From Flammeovirga sp. EKP202 (GTDB taxonomy: Bacteria; Bacteroidota; Bacteroidia; Cytophagales; Flammeovirgaceae), in contig NZ_JACVVP010000066.1 in assembly GCF_014534745.1 (NCBI RefSeq), forward strand, positions 1-37,546: a DNA stretch of 37,546 bases. Direction: 5' to 3'. The notes under the pieces were generated by a model, which had not been told where the DNA came from, did not search any database, and was given only the letters and a program-made list of their open reading frames with translations. Each line of letters opens with the position of its first letter. Position 1 is the first letter of the stretch. Both the position numbers and the translations under genes were made by a program. Shown in pieces: positions 14,505 to 24,518 of the stretch.

Positions 14505-17500
14505 ATGAAAAAAGTTTTACTCGCTGTAATTCTATTTGGGATTTTCAGCATCACTAACTTAAAAGCTCAAGAGTTAATACGTCTCGATCAAACCAGCAAC
14601 GAGCGAAAACAGAAAATTACTCTACAACAAGCTGAAAGTGTACTTAGAGAAAGATTAAACTTGGGAGTACCAAGTAGTTTTAAACCAATTGAAACTAGAG
14701 TTGATGAGCTAGGAATTAGTCATCGAAGATTTCAAGAGTTTTTTGAAGGTATAAAAGTAGAGTATGGTGGTTATACTCTTAATTTCAAAGGAGAAAACCC
14801 TTTGTCAATTGTGCACCATGTGAAGCCAATTAAGCTGCAATCAATTAAGGCCTCTTTGTCTGAAGAAGAAGCTTTAGAGGTAGCTGTCGGTATGATTGGT
14901 GCAACGAAGTACATGTGGCAAAGAGCAGACGAAGCAGAAATTGCATTGCAAATGTCAGAAGGAGAAAAGAATACTTTCTACCCTAAAGGCGAACTTGTAA
15001 TTGTACCCAATTATGAGGCCGCTGATAAGGCATTTCGTTTTCAACCTGTTTTAGCCTATAAGTTTGATATTTACGCAGAACAACCTTTAAGCAGGTCCTA
15101 TGTGTATGTAGATGCACATACGGGTGACATTGTGCACGTTAATCCAATTATCAAACATGCAACGGCTGAAGGATCTCTCGTTACTCGTTATTCAGGAACG
15201 AAAACGTCTAATACTGATGCTTATAATGGCTCTTATCGATTAAGAGATTATTCGAGAGGAAACGGTATTGAAACGTATGATATGAATACCGGAACAAACT
15301 ATAATCAAGCTGTTGATTTTGTTGATAATGACAATAATTGGACTTCGGCAGAATGGAATAATTCTCAGAAAGACAATGCGGCATTAGATGCACATTGGGG
15401 AGCACAGATGACGTATGATTATTTCATGTCTACCCATAACCGAGACAGTTGGGATGGTAATGGAGCAGCAATCAAAAGTTATGTACATTTTGATAACGCT
15501 TATGATAATGCATTTTGGAATGGCTCAGTGATGACTTATGGAGATGGAAGCGATACTTACTTTGATGCATTGACATCATTGGATGTTGCTGCACATGAAA
15601 TAGGACATGCAATTTGTGAAAAAACAGCCAACTTGGTTTACCAAAGAGAGTCAGGAGCACTCAATGAAGGTTTCTCAGATATTTGGGCTGCATGTGTTGA
15701 GTCTTACGCTGCTCCTGAAAAAGATATTTGGTTGATCGGTGAGGATATCGAAAGAAGATCGACAAGTCAAGCATTACGTTCAATGAGTAATCCAAAATCG
15801 GAAAATCAGCCAGATACTTATGGGGGTACCAATTGGTATAATCCAAATTGTGGAACGCCAACACGAAATAATGATTATTGTGGAGTGCATATTAATAGTG
15901 GCGTTTTAAATTATTGGTTCTATTTATTGACAGAAGGAAAAACCGGAACCAATGACCTTGGAACTGCTTATTCAGTAGCAGGTATTGGCATTGACAAAGC
16001 AGGTAGAATTGCTTACAGAACAGAAGCCGTTTACCTTTCTTCTACTTCTACTTTTGCAGATGCTCGTACATTTTCAATCCAATCGGCCGTAGATCTTTAT
16101 GGTGCAGGATCAAATGAAGAAATCCAAACAACAAATGCATGGCATGCTGTGGGTGTTGGAGCAAAATATGGAGAGGCATCAGCTTATTGTGCATCAAAAG
16201 GTAGTGATGCTTCTTATGAATGGATTGCCAATGTAACCGTTGGTGACCTCGTAAATACTTCAGGAACTAATGGAGGTTATAATAATTTTTCAGCAACCGA
16301 ATCTGTAACCTTAGAAGCAGGCAATACTTATAATGTGTCACTTTCTCCAGGCTTTTCAAATCAAGCTTATAATGAATATTGGAAAATATGGATTGATTTA
16401 AATGCAGATGGTGATTTTGATGATGCCAATGAGCTTGTTTTTGATGGAGGAACACTTTCGAATACGACAAAAACAGGGACAATCACAATTCCATCAAATA
16501 CTGATGCAACTACTACACGAATGAGAGTTTCTATGAAGTACAATGGTGCTCAAACAGTTTGTGAAACTTTTGACTATGGTGAAGTTGAAGATTATGCCGT
16601 TGAAATCACATCCGGTACTCAAGGTGCTATTTGTGCAGTTCCAACTGATTTATCTACAAACACTATTACATCAAGTACTGTAGATTTATCATGGAATAAT
16701 GTAGGGTCTGCGAATGATTACACTGTACGATTAAGAGAGCAAGGAAGTACATGGAGCACCTACACTGCTACTACAAATGCGGCATCATTCAGTGGATTGT
16801 CCACTGCGACAACTTATGAAGTACAGGTAGCTTCAAATTGTACTTCTGGAAGTTCTGCTTTTTCGTCTTCTATTTCATTTACGACAACAAGTGGTGGTGG
16901 TATTCCTTCAAATTATTGTTCGTCAAATGGAAATGATGATTCTTATTTCTGGATTGATGATGTGAGATTTGGCTCATTGTCTAATAGTAGTAATGCAGAT
17001 GGTGGGTATTCTGATTATACTTCATTGAGTGCAGGAACACTAGTAAAAGGAACAGATCAGACTATTTCTTTCAGTGCAGGGTATAGCGGGACTAATTACA
17101 CGGTCTATTGGTCAATATGGATAGATTATAATCAAGATGGAGACTTTGAGGATTCAGGAGAACTATTTGTTCAAGGCTCATCAAGCAGTGCCAACTTATT
17201 ATCTTCTACTCAGACTATTCCTGCATCAGCACAAAGTGGTCTTACTCGAATGAGAGTGGCCATGAAATATGGGAGTGCTTCGACTCCATGTGAATCGTTT
17301 ACTTATGGAGAAGTCGAAGATTATACCGTCAATATTTCTAACAGTGCAAGTATAAATACCATTGCTCAAACCCTATCCAACACTAGAGTAGAAGCATTGG
17401 GTAGTGCATTGACACATTCATCATTTGATGTTTATCCCAACCCTGCCCAATCTATTATTAATATTAATACAGGAGTTTTTGCAGGAAATGGTACCTTATC

Positions 17501-17651
17501 CATTTTTAATATAAATGGTCAACAAGTACTTTCTCAATCAGTCGATACAGAGAAAGTGGTGATTCCAGTGCAAACTCTTCAAAAGGGTATGTACTTGATA
17601 AAAGTTAGCAATGCATTAGAGTCCAAAACGAAGAAGTTCATTGTAGAATAA
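14505..17651 (+). CDS. Secreted M4 (thermolysin-type) metalloprotease with GEVEDY domains and T9SS sorting domain
   Basis: A 1048-residue extracellular protease. Order: signal peptide (MKKVLLAVILFGIF...LKA), an FTP/PepSY-type propeptide (about 30-220), then the M4 catalytic domain with His364-E-I-G-His368, Glu388 in ALNEGFSD exactly 20 residues after the second His as in thermolysin, and His462 in VHINSGV as the likely proton-donor His. Next come a first GEVEDY domain (motif at 692), a fibronectin type III-like domain (about 705-800), a second GEVEDY domain (motif at 935) and a C-terminal T9SS type A sorting domain (DVYPNPAQS near 975, ending KKFIVE). The start at 14505 is chosen because the signal peptide begins there; a longer frame from 14451 adds 18 polar residues before it. 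Role: degradation of external protein for nutrition. Confidence 0.93.
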   Translation: MKKVLLAVILFGIFSITNLKAQELIRLDQTSNERKQKITLQQAESVLRERLNLGVPSSFKPIETRVDELGISHRRFQEFFEGIKVEYGGYTLNFKGENPLSIVHHVKPIKLQSIKASLSEEEALEVAVGMIGATKYMWQRADEAEIALQMSEGEKNTFYPKGELVIVPNYEAADKAFRFQPVLAYKFDIYAEQPLSRSYVYVDAHTGDIVHVNPIIKHATAEGSLVTRYSGTKTSNTDAYNGSYRLRDYSRGNGIETYDMNTGTNYNQAVDFVDNDNNWTSAEWNNSQKDNAALDAHWGAQMTYDYFMSTHNRDSWDGNGAAIKSYVHFDNAYDNAFWNGSVMTYGDGSDTYFDALTSLDVAAHEIGHAICEKTANLVYQRESGALNEGFSDIWAACVESYAAPEKDIWLIGEDIERRSTSQALRSMSNPKSENQPDTYGGTNWYNPNCGTPTRNNDYCGVHINSGVLNYWFYLLTEGKTGTNDLGTAYSVAGIGIDKAGRIAYRTEAVYLSSTSTFADARTFSIQSAVDLYGAGSNEEIQTTNAWHAVGVGAKYGEASAYCASKGSDASYEWIANVTVGDLVNTSGTNGGYNNFSATESVTLEAGNTYNVSLSPGFSNQAYNEYWKIWIDLNADGDFDDANELVFDGGTLSNTTKTGTITIPSNTDATTTRMRVSMKYNGAQTVCETFDYGEVEDYAVEITSGTQGAICAVPTDLSTNTITSSTVDLSWNNVGSANDYTVRLREQGSTWSTYTATTNAASFSGLSTATTYEVQVASNCTSGSSAFSSSISFTTTSGGGIPSNYCSSNGNDDSYFWIDDVRFGSLSNSSNADGGYSDYTSLSAGTLVKGTDQTISFSAGYSGTNYTVYWSIWIDYNQDGDFEDSGELFVQGSSSSANLLSSTQTIPASAQSGLTRMRVAMKYGSASTPCESFTYGEVEDYTVNISNSASINTIAQTLSNTRVEALGSALTHSSFDVYPNPAQSIININTGVFAGNGTLSIFNINGQQVLSQSVDTEKVVIPVQTLQKGMYLIKVSNALESKTKKFIVE

Positions 17652-17718
17652 TAAGTACTAAGGCAAAATTATTTTCATACTAATTCTATTTATTGTTTTG
17701 CGATTACTTCCTTCATAA

Positions 17719-17758
17719 AACGCTAAATAGAACCACTATTCATACGTTTTTTAGCGTT
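17719..17758. other. Inverted repeat downstream of the protease gene
   Basis: AACGCTAAA (17719-17727) and TTTAGCGTT (17750-17758) form a perfect 9-bp stem with a 22-base loop. There is no T-run. It lies between the convergent protease and priA genes. Confidence 0.4.
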
Positions 17759-17864
17759 GTACTCACAAAAAATAAATGAGAATTAACAATGATCTATTTT
17801 TGACTTAATACATACTTCTAATTAAATAGTTAGTACATTAGAATAAAACGATAATTTAATAGCT

Positions 17865-17895
17865 AAAGCTACCTCTTGTGGAGGTGGCTTTTCTT
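17865..17895. terminator. Terminator between the M4 protease and priA
   Basis: AAAGCTACCTC (17865-17875) pairs with GAGGTGGCTTT (17881-17891) with one wobble around a 5-base loop; T-rich sequence follows on the + strand. It lies right at the end of the convergent priA gene and may serve both. Confidence 0.7.
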
Positions 17896-20400
17896 TTAAG
17901 CTGGGTCCACATCGATATTCACCCAAACTCTCTTAAATAGTTTTTCTTCATGCAAATTTTGAATAGCATGCTGAATCAAGCGTTTGGCATTTTTGATATC
18001 GAAGTTTTCACGTTCTAGCTTGATCAGAATCTCGGACAGGTAAAAGTTTCTGATTTTATTGATAATCGGCTCTTGAGGTCCAAGAATTCTGTTGGCTCCA
18101 ATCCAATGTGACAAGCGTTGTGCGAGCCATTCCGCTGACTCACGCGTGAGATCTTGCTTTTCACTTCTTACCGTAAGTCGGATCAGTCGAGTGAAAGGTG
18201 GGTAGTGATATTGTTGGCGTTCTTGAATTTCTTTTCGGTAGAAATTAGCATAATCGTGTCTTGCTACTTTGGCAAAAAGAGTTTCATCGGGCGTTGTCGT
18301 TTGAAGAATTACTGTACCTTCTTTACCTCTTCTGCCGGCCCTACCACTTACTTGTGTGAGTAATTGGAATGCTCTCTCATGAGCTCTGAAATCAGGGAAA
18401 TGTAGTAAACGATCGGCATCCAAAATACCTACCACTCTTACGTTACCAAAGTCTAAACCTTTGGTGATCATTTGCGTGCCGACTAAAACATCAAGGTGTC
18501 CTTTTTCAAAGTCAGTGAGAATTTGTTCATAGCTATGCTTTCTTCTTGTAGAATCTAAATCCATTCTTCCCACTCTCAGATCGGTTAGATAGGTTTTCAA
18601 GCTTTCCTCAATTTTTTGTGTACCTACCCCTACGGTTTTGAGGTGAGTACTTCCGCAGTTGACACATGTTTTAGGTACATGTTCTTTATAACCGCAATAG
18701 TGACATCTCAATTCATTTTTATAAATATGATAGGTCAAATTTACGGCACAACTGGGACATTCAGGTACCCAGCCGCATGTTTCACAACTGACATAAGGAG
18801 AGTAGCCTCTTCGGTTTTGGAATAAAATAGCCTGATGTCCTTCTTCTGTGGTTTGATGAACGGCTTGTAGTAAATCATCTGAAAACTCATCTTTCATTTT
18901 GCGTTGTTTCCGCATTTTTTTGATGTCGATGATTTTTATTTCAGGAAGCTTTGCACCGCCGTATCTTTCGGTTAAGGCAGCGTAAGCATATTTCTTTTTG
19001 ACCGCCAAGTAAAAAGATTCCAATGACGGAGTTGCTGATCCCAAGATTACTTTAGCATGATGAAGATGAGCAAGAACCATTGCGACATCTCTACCTTGAT
19101 ATCTTGGCATTTTATCTTGTGATTTATAAGAAGAATCGTGTTCTTCATCTACCACAATTAACTCCAAATCAGTAAACGGAAGAAATAAAGAAGCACGAGT
19201 ACCGACAATCACTTGATATTGCCCTTCTTGTACACCTTTCCAGGTTTCTACTCGTTCATTGTCAGAGAATTTTGAATGATAAATTCCCAAAACATCACCA
19301 AAGTAAACTTTTAATCGTCGTACTAATTGACTCGTTAGTGCTATTTCAGGAATTAAAAATAAAGCTTGTGAGCCATTTTCAATAACATTTTGAATCAGTT
19401 GTAGATAGATCTCCGTTTTACCACTACCAGTAACGCCGTGTAGTAAACACGTGCCTTTTTCATTGAGGCCAGTCACTACTTTTTGGAGGCATTCATTTTG
19501 AGCTTCAGAAAGTTGAGGTGTAGGCATCATTTTATCCGCAATACTCAACTCAAATCGAGGAACTTGTCTTTCAAACTCTTCAAAAATTCCGTTCTTGGTC
19601 ATCGTACCTACTGAACTTGCTGACAAAGGTTTGTTTTCGTGAATCAGTTCTCTTTTACTGACGCCATGATAATTGGTCATGGGGTCTTCATAAACCGGTA
19701 CCATTGAGAGGTATTTCAATAAAGCATCTTCTTGTTTGGCTTTTTTGGCTATAATCTCAAAAACGCCATCCAAAAGTGCTGTATTATCTACTAAACTCTG
19801 ATGAAGACGGATTCTTTTTTCCATCTTCGGCTTATACTTTTCTTTAATTTTTTCGATTAAAAGAATAGCCTCCTTAGCAATCAATTCCTTTACAGCTTTA
19901 TAAGGGTTCTTTAATTCCAATAATGAACCTACATTGCTGTAAGGTATAGTTTGTTCTTTTTCGAGTAATTTTAGAAAAGTAAACTCACGGTCCGTGAGCA
20001 TTTCTAAATGATCATCTATAATGAAGTTGGGGTGTAATTGAATAAAGGATTGACTACTCAGTTTTAGGCCTGAAGGTAGTGCAATATTCATCACATCCCC
20101 GATCGAACACATATAATATTCTGCAATCCATTTCCAAAGTTTTATTTGATCTGGAGTGACAGAAGGTGTATCTTCTAAAAGTTCAAGAATAGGTTTTGGA
20201 TCATATCCTTCAGGTCTATTTTGATGTATCTCTGCAATAATTCCAGTATAAACCTTTCGGTTACCGAATTCCACTAAGACACGTTGACCTACCATTACTT
20301 CTAAATCCCAAGCAGGGGAAATAAAATAGCAAAAGGTCTTTGGTACAGGAACTGGAAGAATGATTTCTGCGAATTGATGTTTTTCTTCAAATAGAGACAT
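17896..20400 (-). CDS. priA: Primosomal protein N' (replication restart helicase PriA)
   Basis: An 834-residue 3'-5' DNA helicase that reloads the replisome at stalled forks. It has an N-terminal DNA-binding domain (about 1-110, ending VLVEFGNRKVYTGII...), Walker A GVTGSGKTEIY near 320-331, the DEEH box in LIVVDEEHDSSYK, GSATPSLES (motif III), a zinc region with Cys from 539 to 582 (CETCGWVPECPSC, CHYCGY, CVNCG), TQMITKGLDF (motif V) and QVSGRAGR (motif VI). Length and order are normal. It lies 31 bases downstream of tsaB on the same strand and is probably co-transcribed with it. Confidence 0.96.
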   Translation of the reverse strand: MSLFEEKHQFAEIILPVPVPKTFCYFISPAWDLEVMVGQRVLVEFGNRKVYTGIIAEIHQNRPEGYDPKPILELLEDTPSVTPDQIKLWKWIAEYYMCSIGDVMNIALPSGLKLSSQSFIQLHPNFIIDDHLEMLTDREFTFLKLLEKEQTIPYSNVGSLLELKNPYKAVKELIAKEAILLIEKIKEKYKPKMEKRIRLHQSLVDNTALLDGVFEIIAKKAKQEDALLKYLSMVPVYEDPMTNYHGVSKRELIHENKPLSASSVGTMTKNGIFEEFERQVPRFELSIADKMMPTPQLSEAQNECLQKVVTGLNEKGTCLLHGVTGSGKTEIYLQLIQNVIENGSQALFLIPEIALTSQLVRRLKVYFGDVLGIYHSKFSDNERVETWKGVQEGQYQVIVGTRASLFLPFTDLELIVVDEEHDSSYKSQDKMPRYQGRDVAMVLAHLHHAKVILGSATPSLESFYLAVKKKYAYAALTERYGGAKLPEIKIIDIKKMRKQRKMKDEFSDDLLQAVHQTTEEGHQAILFQNRRGYSPYVSCETCGWVPECPSCAVNLTYHIYKNELRCHYCGYKEHVPKTCVNCGSTHLKTVGVGTQKIEESLKTYLTDLRVGRMDLDSTRRKHSYEQILTDFEKGHLDVLVGTQMITKGLDFGNVRVVGILDADRLLHFPDFRAHERAFQLLTQVSGRAGRRGKEGTVILQTTTPDETLFAKVARHDYANFYRKEIQERQQYHYPPFTRLIRLTVRSEKQDLTRESAEWLAQRLSHWIGANRILGPQEPIINKIRNFYLSEILIKLERENFDIKNAKRLIQHAIQNLHEEKLFKRVWVNIDVDPA

Positions 20401-20431
20401 GAAAGCGGATGATGAGCTGTAAAAAGTAGAA

Positions 20432-21106
20432 TTATAAACGTTTTCTTGGAGTTGTAGCTTGGAATTCCTTCAAATATTCAGGTTCCCAATATGCAACATC
20501 CTTAAAGGCTTCTTTCTTGTAAAGCTCAATGGCCAATTCACCAATGTATTGAGCAGAAGGCACAATATTCTGAATCAGTTTAGTAGACCTTCCTTCAAAT
20601 AGGGGAACACATTTTTCAGCACCATTTCCAAAGTAAACCAAACGATCCGTGTATTCTGATAAACTGTTCTCATCCATGATCATAGGTTGAGGAGAAAGTT
20701 TTTCTTCCATCTTTGAAGAATATAAAGCAGTGTATACTTCCATTCTTCGGGCGTCTAGCATTGGGCAGATCAGGTCCTCTTCATCAGTGGAATAAGAAAC
20801 TTGTAAAGCCATAGATTCTAAAGTACTCACACCCATCAGCGGAATATCCAAAGTATAGCATAGTCCTTTTGCCGTAGAAGCTCCAATTCTTAATCCAGTA
20901 TAAGAACCTGGTCCTTCAGAGACTGCAACGGCTTTCAACTCTGACATTTCAATGCCTGCATTGTCAGTTACATTCTGAATCATGACAGCCAAATACTCAG
21001 AATGAGACTTGTCAATATGCTGTTCATAATAAGAAACCAATGCACCTTCTAATGTATGTAATGCTACTGAACAAACAGTAGTGGAAGTATCTATGCTTAA
21101 AATCAA
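20432..21106 (-). CDS. tsaB: tRNA threonylcarbamoyladenosine biosynthesis protein TsaB
   Basis: A 224-residue partner of TsaD in the complex that makes t6A37 in ANN-decoding tRNAs. The protein starts MILSIDTSTTVCSVALHT (ASKHA-fold phosphate-binding loop) and carries VSEGPGSYTGLRIGASTAKG, the family signature near residues 62-82. It lacks the metal-binding His pair of the catalytic TsaD, as expected for TsaB. It heads a two-gene unit with priA; the 221-base gap upstream contains the terminator of the molybdenum hydroxylase operon. Confidence 0.93.
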   Translation of the reverse strand: MILSIDTSTTVCSVALHTLEGALVSYYEQHIDKSHSEYLAVMIQNVTDNAGIEMSELKAVAVSEGPGSYTGLRIGASTAKGLCYTLDIPLMGVSTLESMALQVSYSTDEEDLICPMLDARRMEVYTALYSSKMEEKLSPQPMIMDENSLSEYTDRLVYFGNGAEKCVPLFEGRSTKLIQNIVPSAQYIGELAIELYKKEAFKDVAYWEPEYLKEFQATTPRKRL

Positions 21107-21271
21107 ACCGATTTGTATTTAAATCCTCGAACTTTTAAATGTATAGGAATGAAAACTTCTTTTGGTAGTTCTCTTTCATCTAAATACAAAGTAACTACAC
21201 TTATCCATAAGATAGAAGAGTGGTTTGAAATAATTAAATAAAATTCGGAGGTAATATTTTTGGAGAGAGGT

Positions 21272-21314
21272 CAAAAAGACAAAAGGAAGAGACCGTTTTA
21301 AAGACCTCTTCCTT
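21272..21314 (-). terminator. Terminator of the molybdenum hydroxylase operon
   Basis: AAGGAAGAG (21283-21291) pairs with CTCTTCCTT (21306-21314). Read on the minus strand, the stem is followed by T-rich sequence (complement of the A-rich stretch at 21273-21284). It lies 13 bases past the stop of the large subunit gene. Confidence 0.75.
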
Positions 21315-21327
21315 CTCAGTATATTTT

Positions 21328-23430
21328 TTAACCGAAGAATGGTTGTTTCAACATTCGTTTGCCGGTTGCCTTCATGTAAGCGTTGGCATAAGCTGCACCA
21401 GAAGGTGGCATACCTGGCTCGCCCAGTCCCGTAGGAGCCTCATTGCTATCCACAAAGTAGGTTTCTATGACCAGAGTATCCATCATTCGGATGAGCTTGT
21501 ATTTGTCATAATTTTGAGATTGAGCAATGCCATCTTTCAATTCCATATTGCCATACATGGCATGACCAATACCATCTAAAATAGCACCTTCGATTTGATT
21601 CTTAGCACCTGATCTATTGATGACAATTCCACAGTCTACACTCGCATAGAAACGTTTGGCAACAGGTTTTCCATCAATTATTTCCATGTCACATACTTCA
21701 GCTACATAACTATTGTGACTGTAGTAGCATGAAAAGCCTTGATAAATACCTTTTTCCGCTTTTCCCCAATTCGATTTTTCTTTGACCAATTGAATGGTTT
21801 TTTGCATACGTTCAGCATTATAAGGTGTCTTTTTCCCTTTTGCTTTTTCAAGTAATTCCAAACGTAAATCAATAGGATCTTTTTGTAAAATAATGGCTAA
21901 TTCATCCATGAAACATTCAGTGGCAAATCCTAAGAAGTTCGTAATAGGAGCTCTCCACCATAGTGTTGTTACATCAGCAGGGACACTGGCAGAAGTAGCG
22001 GAATAATGATCTACTGCACCAAAAGGGAAGAATCGAGCAATTCCTTTGCCCATTCCTCGGTTATTGACAATCGCCTCTTTGAGTTCATAGCTTGTCAATT
22101 GACCATTTTTGACGGATGCTGTAATTTTATATTTCACCTTTGGTCTATATTGACCGATAGCCATATCGTCTTCACGAGTATACATTAATTTGATAGGAGC
22201 TTTGGCAAGGTGGGAAACCATTGCGGCATCTTCTACAAAGTCAGTGCTCAACCTTCTACCAAAACCACCGCCCATTCTAGTCATTTCGACCGTTACATCT
22301 TCGACGTTTCTATCCAAAAGTTTTGCCACTACATTAGCAGAACTTCGAGGAACTTGAGTGGGGCCTACTAATCTTATTTTTTGATCTGTTACATCAGCAA
22401 AAAAGTTCATAGGTTCCATGGTGCTATGCGGTAAAAAAGGTGCTTCGTAGGTTTTCTCAATGATTTGATCCGCCTCATTTCTAGCCTTCGCAACGTTTCC
22501 ACTTTTAACTTTTTCCTCCAATTTATTTTTTCGGAGTAATTGATTCATTTGTTGATCAAACAAATCTGTATTTTCGTCATCTTGGAGGTTGCCCCATTCG
22601 ATGTTCAATTTTGACTTTCCTTTGAATGCTGCCCAAGTACTGGTAGCGATTACAGCCACTTTATTCTTGAATTGAATGACTTGTTCAACTCCTTTGACGG
22701 CTTTCGCTTCAGTATCATCGACCGACTTTAAAGAAGCTCCAAATGGAGGGCGTGCTACCGCAGCGTATTTCATGCCTTTTTCTTTATAATCGACACCATA
22801 AAGAGGCTTTCCTGTAATAATAGGTTTGATATCTACATTATTAATGGCTTTACCAATTAATGTGAAATCTTCTACTTTTTTGAGAGGGGCATTTTCAGGA
22901 ATCGGTAATTTAGCGGCTTCTGTAATCACTTCTTCATAATTGATTTTCTTCCCATCATTAGATGAAATCACTCCTTGTGACGCTTTTAGGCTTTCGACCT
23001 CAACACCCCATTTTTTAGCTGCCGCCGTTAAAAACATTAGTTTTACAGCCGCCCCTGCATTTCTTAACCCAGGGAAACTTTTACGTATTGATTGACTACC
23101 CCCAGCTACCTGACGGTTAAAATCATTACTTAATGGTGCTTGTGCTACGTGTACTTTTTCCCATGGAATATCTAATTCTTCAGCAACAATCATAGGCATG
23201 GCTGTTTTTACACCTTGTCCAATTTCAGGGTTTGGAGAGTAAATTTTGACCATACCGTTCGTTGCCATTTCTATGTAAGCATTGAAGCTTGTGAAATCAA
23301 GATCTTCAATAGAAACGGGCATTTTGGCAGTTTGCTCGTCACTTTCATTACAGCCAATACCAATTAGCATTCCTCCTCCTGCAAGAAGTGAGAGTTTCAG
23401 AAAGTTTCTACGGTTGAATGTATTGCTCAT
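21328..23430 (-). CDS. Molybdopterin-binding large subunit, xanthine oxidase family (isoquinoline 1-oxidoreductase/aldehyde dehydrogenase type)
   Basis: A 700-residue catalytic subunit of a molybdenum hydroxylase. The N-terminus NRRNFLKLSLLAGGG is a twin-arginine signal with Cys27 (LIGIGC), so the enzyme is exported folded and may be lipid-anchored. Family motifs: NPEIGQGVKTAMPMIVAEEL (residues about 61-80), TRMGGGFGRRLSTDF near 388, and the active-site segment GLGEPGMPPSGAAYANA with Glu671. This is the IorB-like layout, not the cytoplasmic XdhB/CoxL one. The substrate may be an aldehyde or an N-heterocycle and cannot be fixed from sequence. It is the last gene of a four-gene operon, 2 bases after the 2Fe-2S subunit; no FAD subunit is encoded. 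Confidence 0.9.
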   Translation of the reverse strand: MSNTFNRRNFLKLSLLAGGGMLIGIGCNESDEQTAKMPVSIEDLDFTSFNAYIEMATNGMVKIYSPNPEIGQGVKTAMPMIVAEELDIPWEKVHVAQAPLSNDFNRQVAGGSQSIRKSFPGLRNAGAAVKLMFLTAAAKKWGVEVESLKASQGVISSNDGKKINYEEVITEAAKLPIPENAPLKKVEDFTLIGKAINNVDIKPIITGKPLYGVDYKEKGMKYAAVARPPFGASLKSVDDTEAKAVKGVEQVIQFKNKVAVIATSTWAAFKGKSKLNIEWGNLQDDENTDLFDQQMNQLLRKNKLEEKVKSGNVAKARNEADQIIEKTYEAPFLPHSTMEPMNFFADVTDQKIRLVGPTQVPRSSANVVAKLLDRNVEDVTVEMTRMGGGFGRRLSTDFVEDAAMVSHLAKAPIKLMYTREDDMAIGQYRPKVKYKITASVKNGQLTSYELKEAIVNNRGMGKGIARFFPFGAVDHYSATSASVPADVTTLWWRAPITNFLGFATECFMDELAIILQKDPIDLRLELLEKAKGKKTPYNAERMQKTIQLVKEKSNWGKAEKGIYQGFSCYYSHNSYVAEVCDMEIIDGKPVAKRFYASVDCGIVINRSGAKNQIEGAILDGIGHAMYGNMELKDGIAQSQNYDKYKLIRMMDTLVIETYFVDSNEAPTGLGEPGMPPSGAAYANAYMKATGKRMLKQPFFG

Positions 23431-23432
23431 GG

Positions 23433-23891
23433 TTATTTTATTTTCTCAGCTGCTAAAGCAACGGCTTTTTCAATTCGATTATAAGAGGCACAACGGCAGA
23501 TGTTACCATTCATTGCCATTCTGATTTCTTGATTGGAAGGTGATGGGTTTTTCATCAATAATGCAGATGCAGTCATCATTTGTCCACTTTGGCAATAGCC
23601 GCATTGTGGAACATCAATGGTCTCCCAAGCTTCTTGTACTGGGTGATCTCCGTTTTCAGAAAGTCCTTCAATAGTAGTGATTTCTTTTCCTTCTACAAGC
23701 TCAACCATTTGCTGACAGCTGCGTTCTGCTTTACCGTCAATATGTACAGTACAGGCTCCACATTCACCAATTCCGCATCCAAACTTTGTTCCCACTAATT
23801 CCAATTCATCTCTCAACACCCAAAGCAAAGGTGTGCCATCTTCTACATCAACAGAGTAGTTTTTTTTGTTGATTTTTAAATCGAATTTCAT
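23433..23891 (-). CDS. 2Fe-2S small subunit of the molybdenum hydroxylase (IorA-like)
   Basis: A 152-residue electron-transfer subunit with two [2Fe-2S] clusters. The plant ferredoxin-type motif is CGIGECGACTVHIDGKAERSC at about residues 39-59 and the second cluster is CGYCQSG...NICRCASY near 98-136. Both match the small subunits of the xanthine oxidase family. No signal peptide is seen, so it probably crosses the membrane bound to the Tat-exported large subunit, as known for this enzyme type. Confidence 0.93.
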   Translation of the reverse strand: MKFDLKINKKNYSVDVEDGTPLLWVLRDELELVGTKFGCGIGECGACTVHIDGKAERSCQQMVELVEGKEITTIEGLSENGDHPVQEAWETIDVPQCGYCQSGQMMTASALLMKNPSPSNQEIRMAMNGNICRCASYNRIEKAVALAAEKIK

Positions 23892-23930
23892 AGTTATTTA
23901 TAATAATTGTTTGTTCTTTGTGCCTTATTT

Positions 23931-24518
23931 TTAGTTAGAAGAAAAAGTTAATAACTTCTGATAATCTTCTTCAGTGTCAACGTCAAAAAAAGGTTGCTCA
24001 GAGGAAAGAATATTCACTTCATTAAAGTGTTTTTGTATCAATGGTTTTGCTCCTTGATCTCCGCTGAGCTGCATAAGTGCAGGAAAGAAAGAGCAATCAA
24101 AAACGACTGGTACTCCTTTTACTTTTTGAAATTGACTGATAACAATTTTTGAAGTTTCTGATTGATGCCAAAGTGCTTCAAAATGTGATTTTCCCACTAA
24201 AGGCATATCACTTAGTGTTATCATGATTTTTTGTGTATCCGGTTTTTGTTTTAAAATGGATTGAATGCCAAACCGAATACTTTCTCCCATTCCTAATTCC
24301 CATTCTGAACAGAAGAATTCTTGTATATTATTTTTTTGAAGGACGGGAGCAATTTCAGCTTGATACCCTCCTGTAACTCCGAAAATTGGAACATCCAAGG
24401 GTTGTACCTGATGGATAATGTGTTCTAAAATACTTTTTCCATCCCATTCCAAAAGTTGCTTTGGTCTGCCTAACCTCTTAGAATTTCCAGCACAAAGTAG
24501 TAAAACTGCTCTATGCAT
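23931..24518 (-). CDS. MocA-like molybdenum cofactor cytidylyltransferase / NTP transferase
   Basis: A 195-residue MobA/MocA-type nucleotidyltransferase. The N-terminus LLLCAGNSKRLGRPKQLLEW is the nucleotide-binding motif (normally L-A-A-G-x-S-x-R-M/L-G-x-P-K), and ITLSDMPLVGKSHFEAL is the metal-binding Asp segment. MocA attaches CMP to molybdopterin, giving the MCD cofactor used by xanthine oxidase-type enzymes, and this fits the operon. The motif begins LCAG rather than LAAG. The start overlaps the end of the XdhC-like gene by 8 bases; the 2Fe-2S gene follows after 39 bases. Confidence 0.85.
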   Translation of the reverse strand: MHRAVLLLCAGNSKRLGRPKQLLEWDGKSILEHIIHQVQPLDVPIFGVTGGYQAEIAPVLQKNNIQEFFCSEWELGMGESIRFGIQSILKQKPDTQKIMITLSDMPLVGKSHFEALWHQSETSKIVISQFQKVKGVPVVFDCSFFPALMQLSGDQGAKPLIQKHFNEVNILSSEQPFFDVDTEEDYQKLLTFSSN

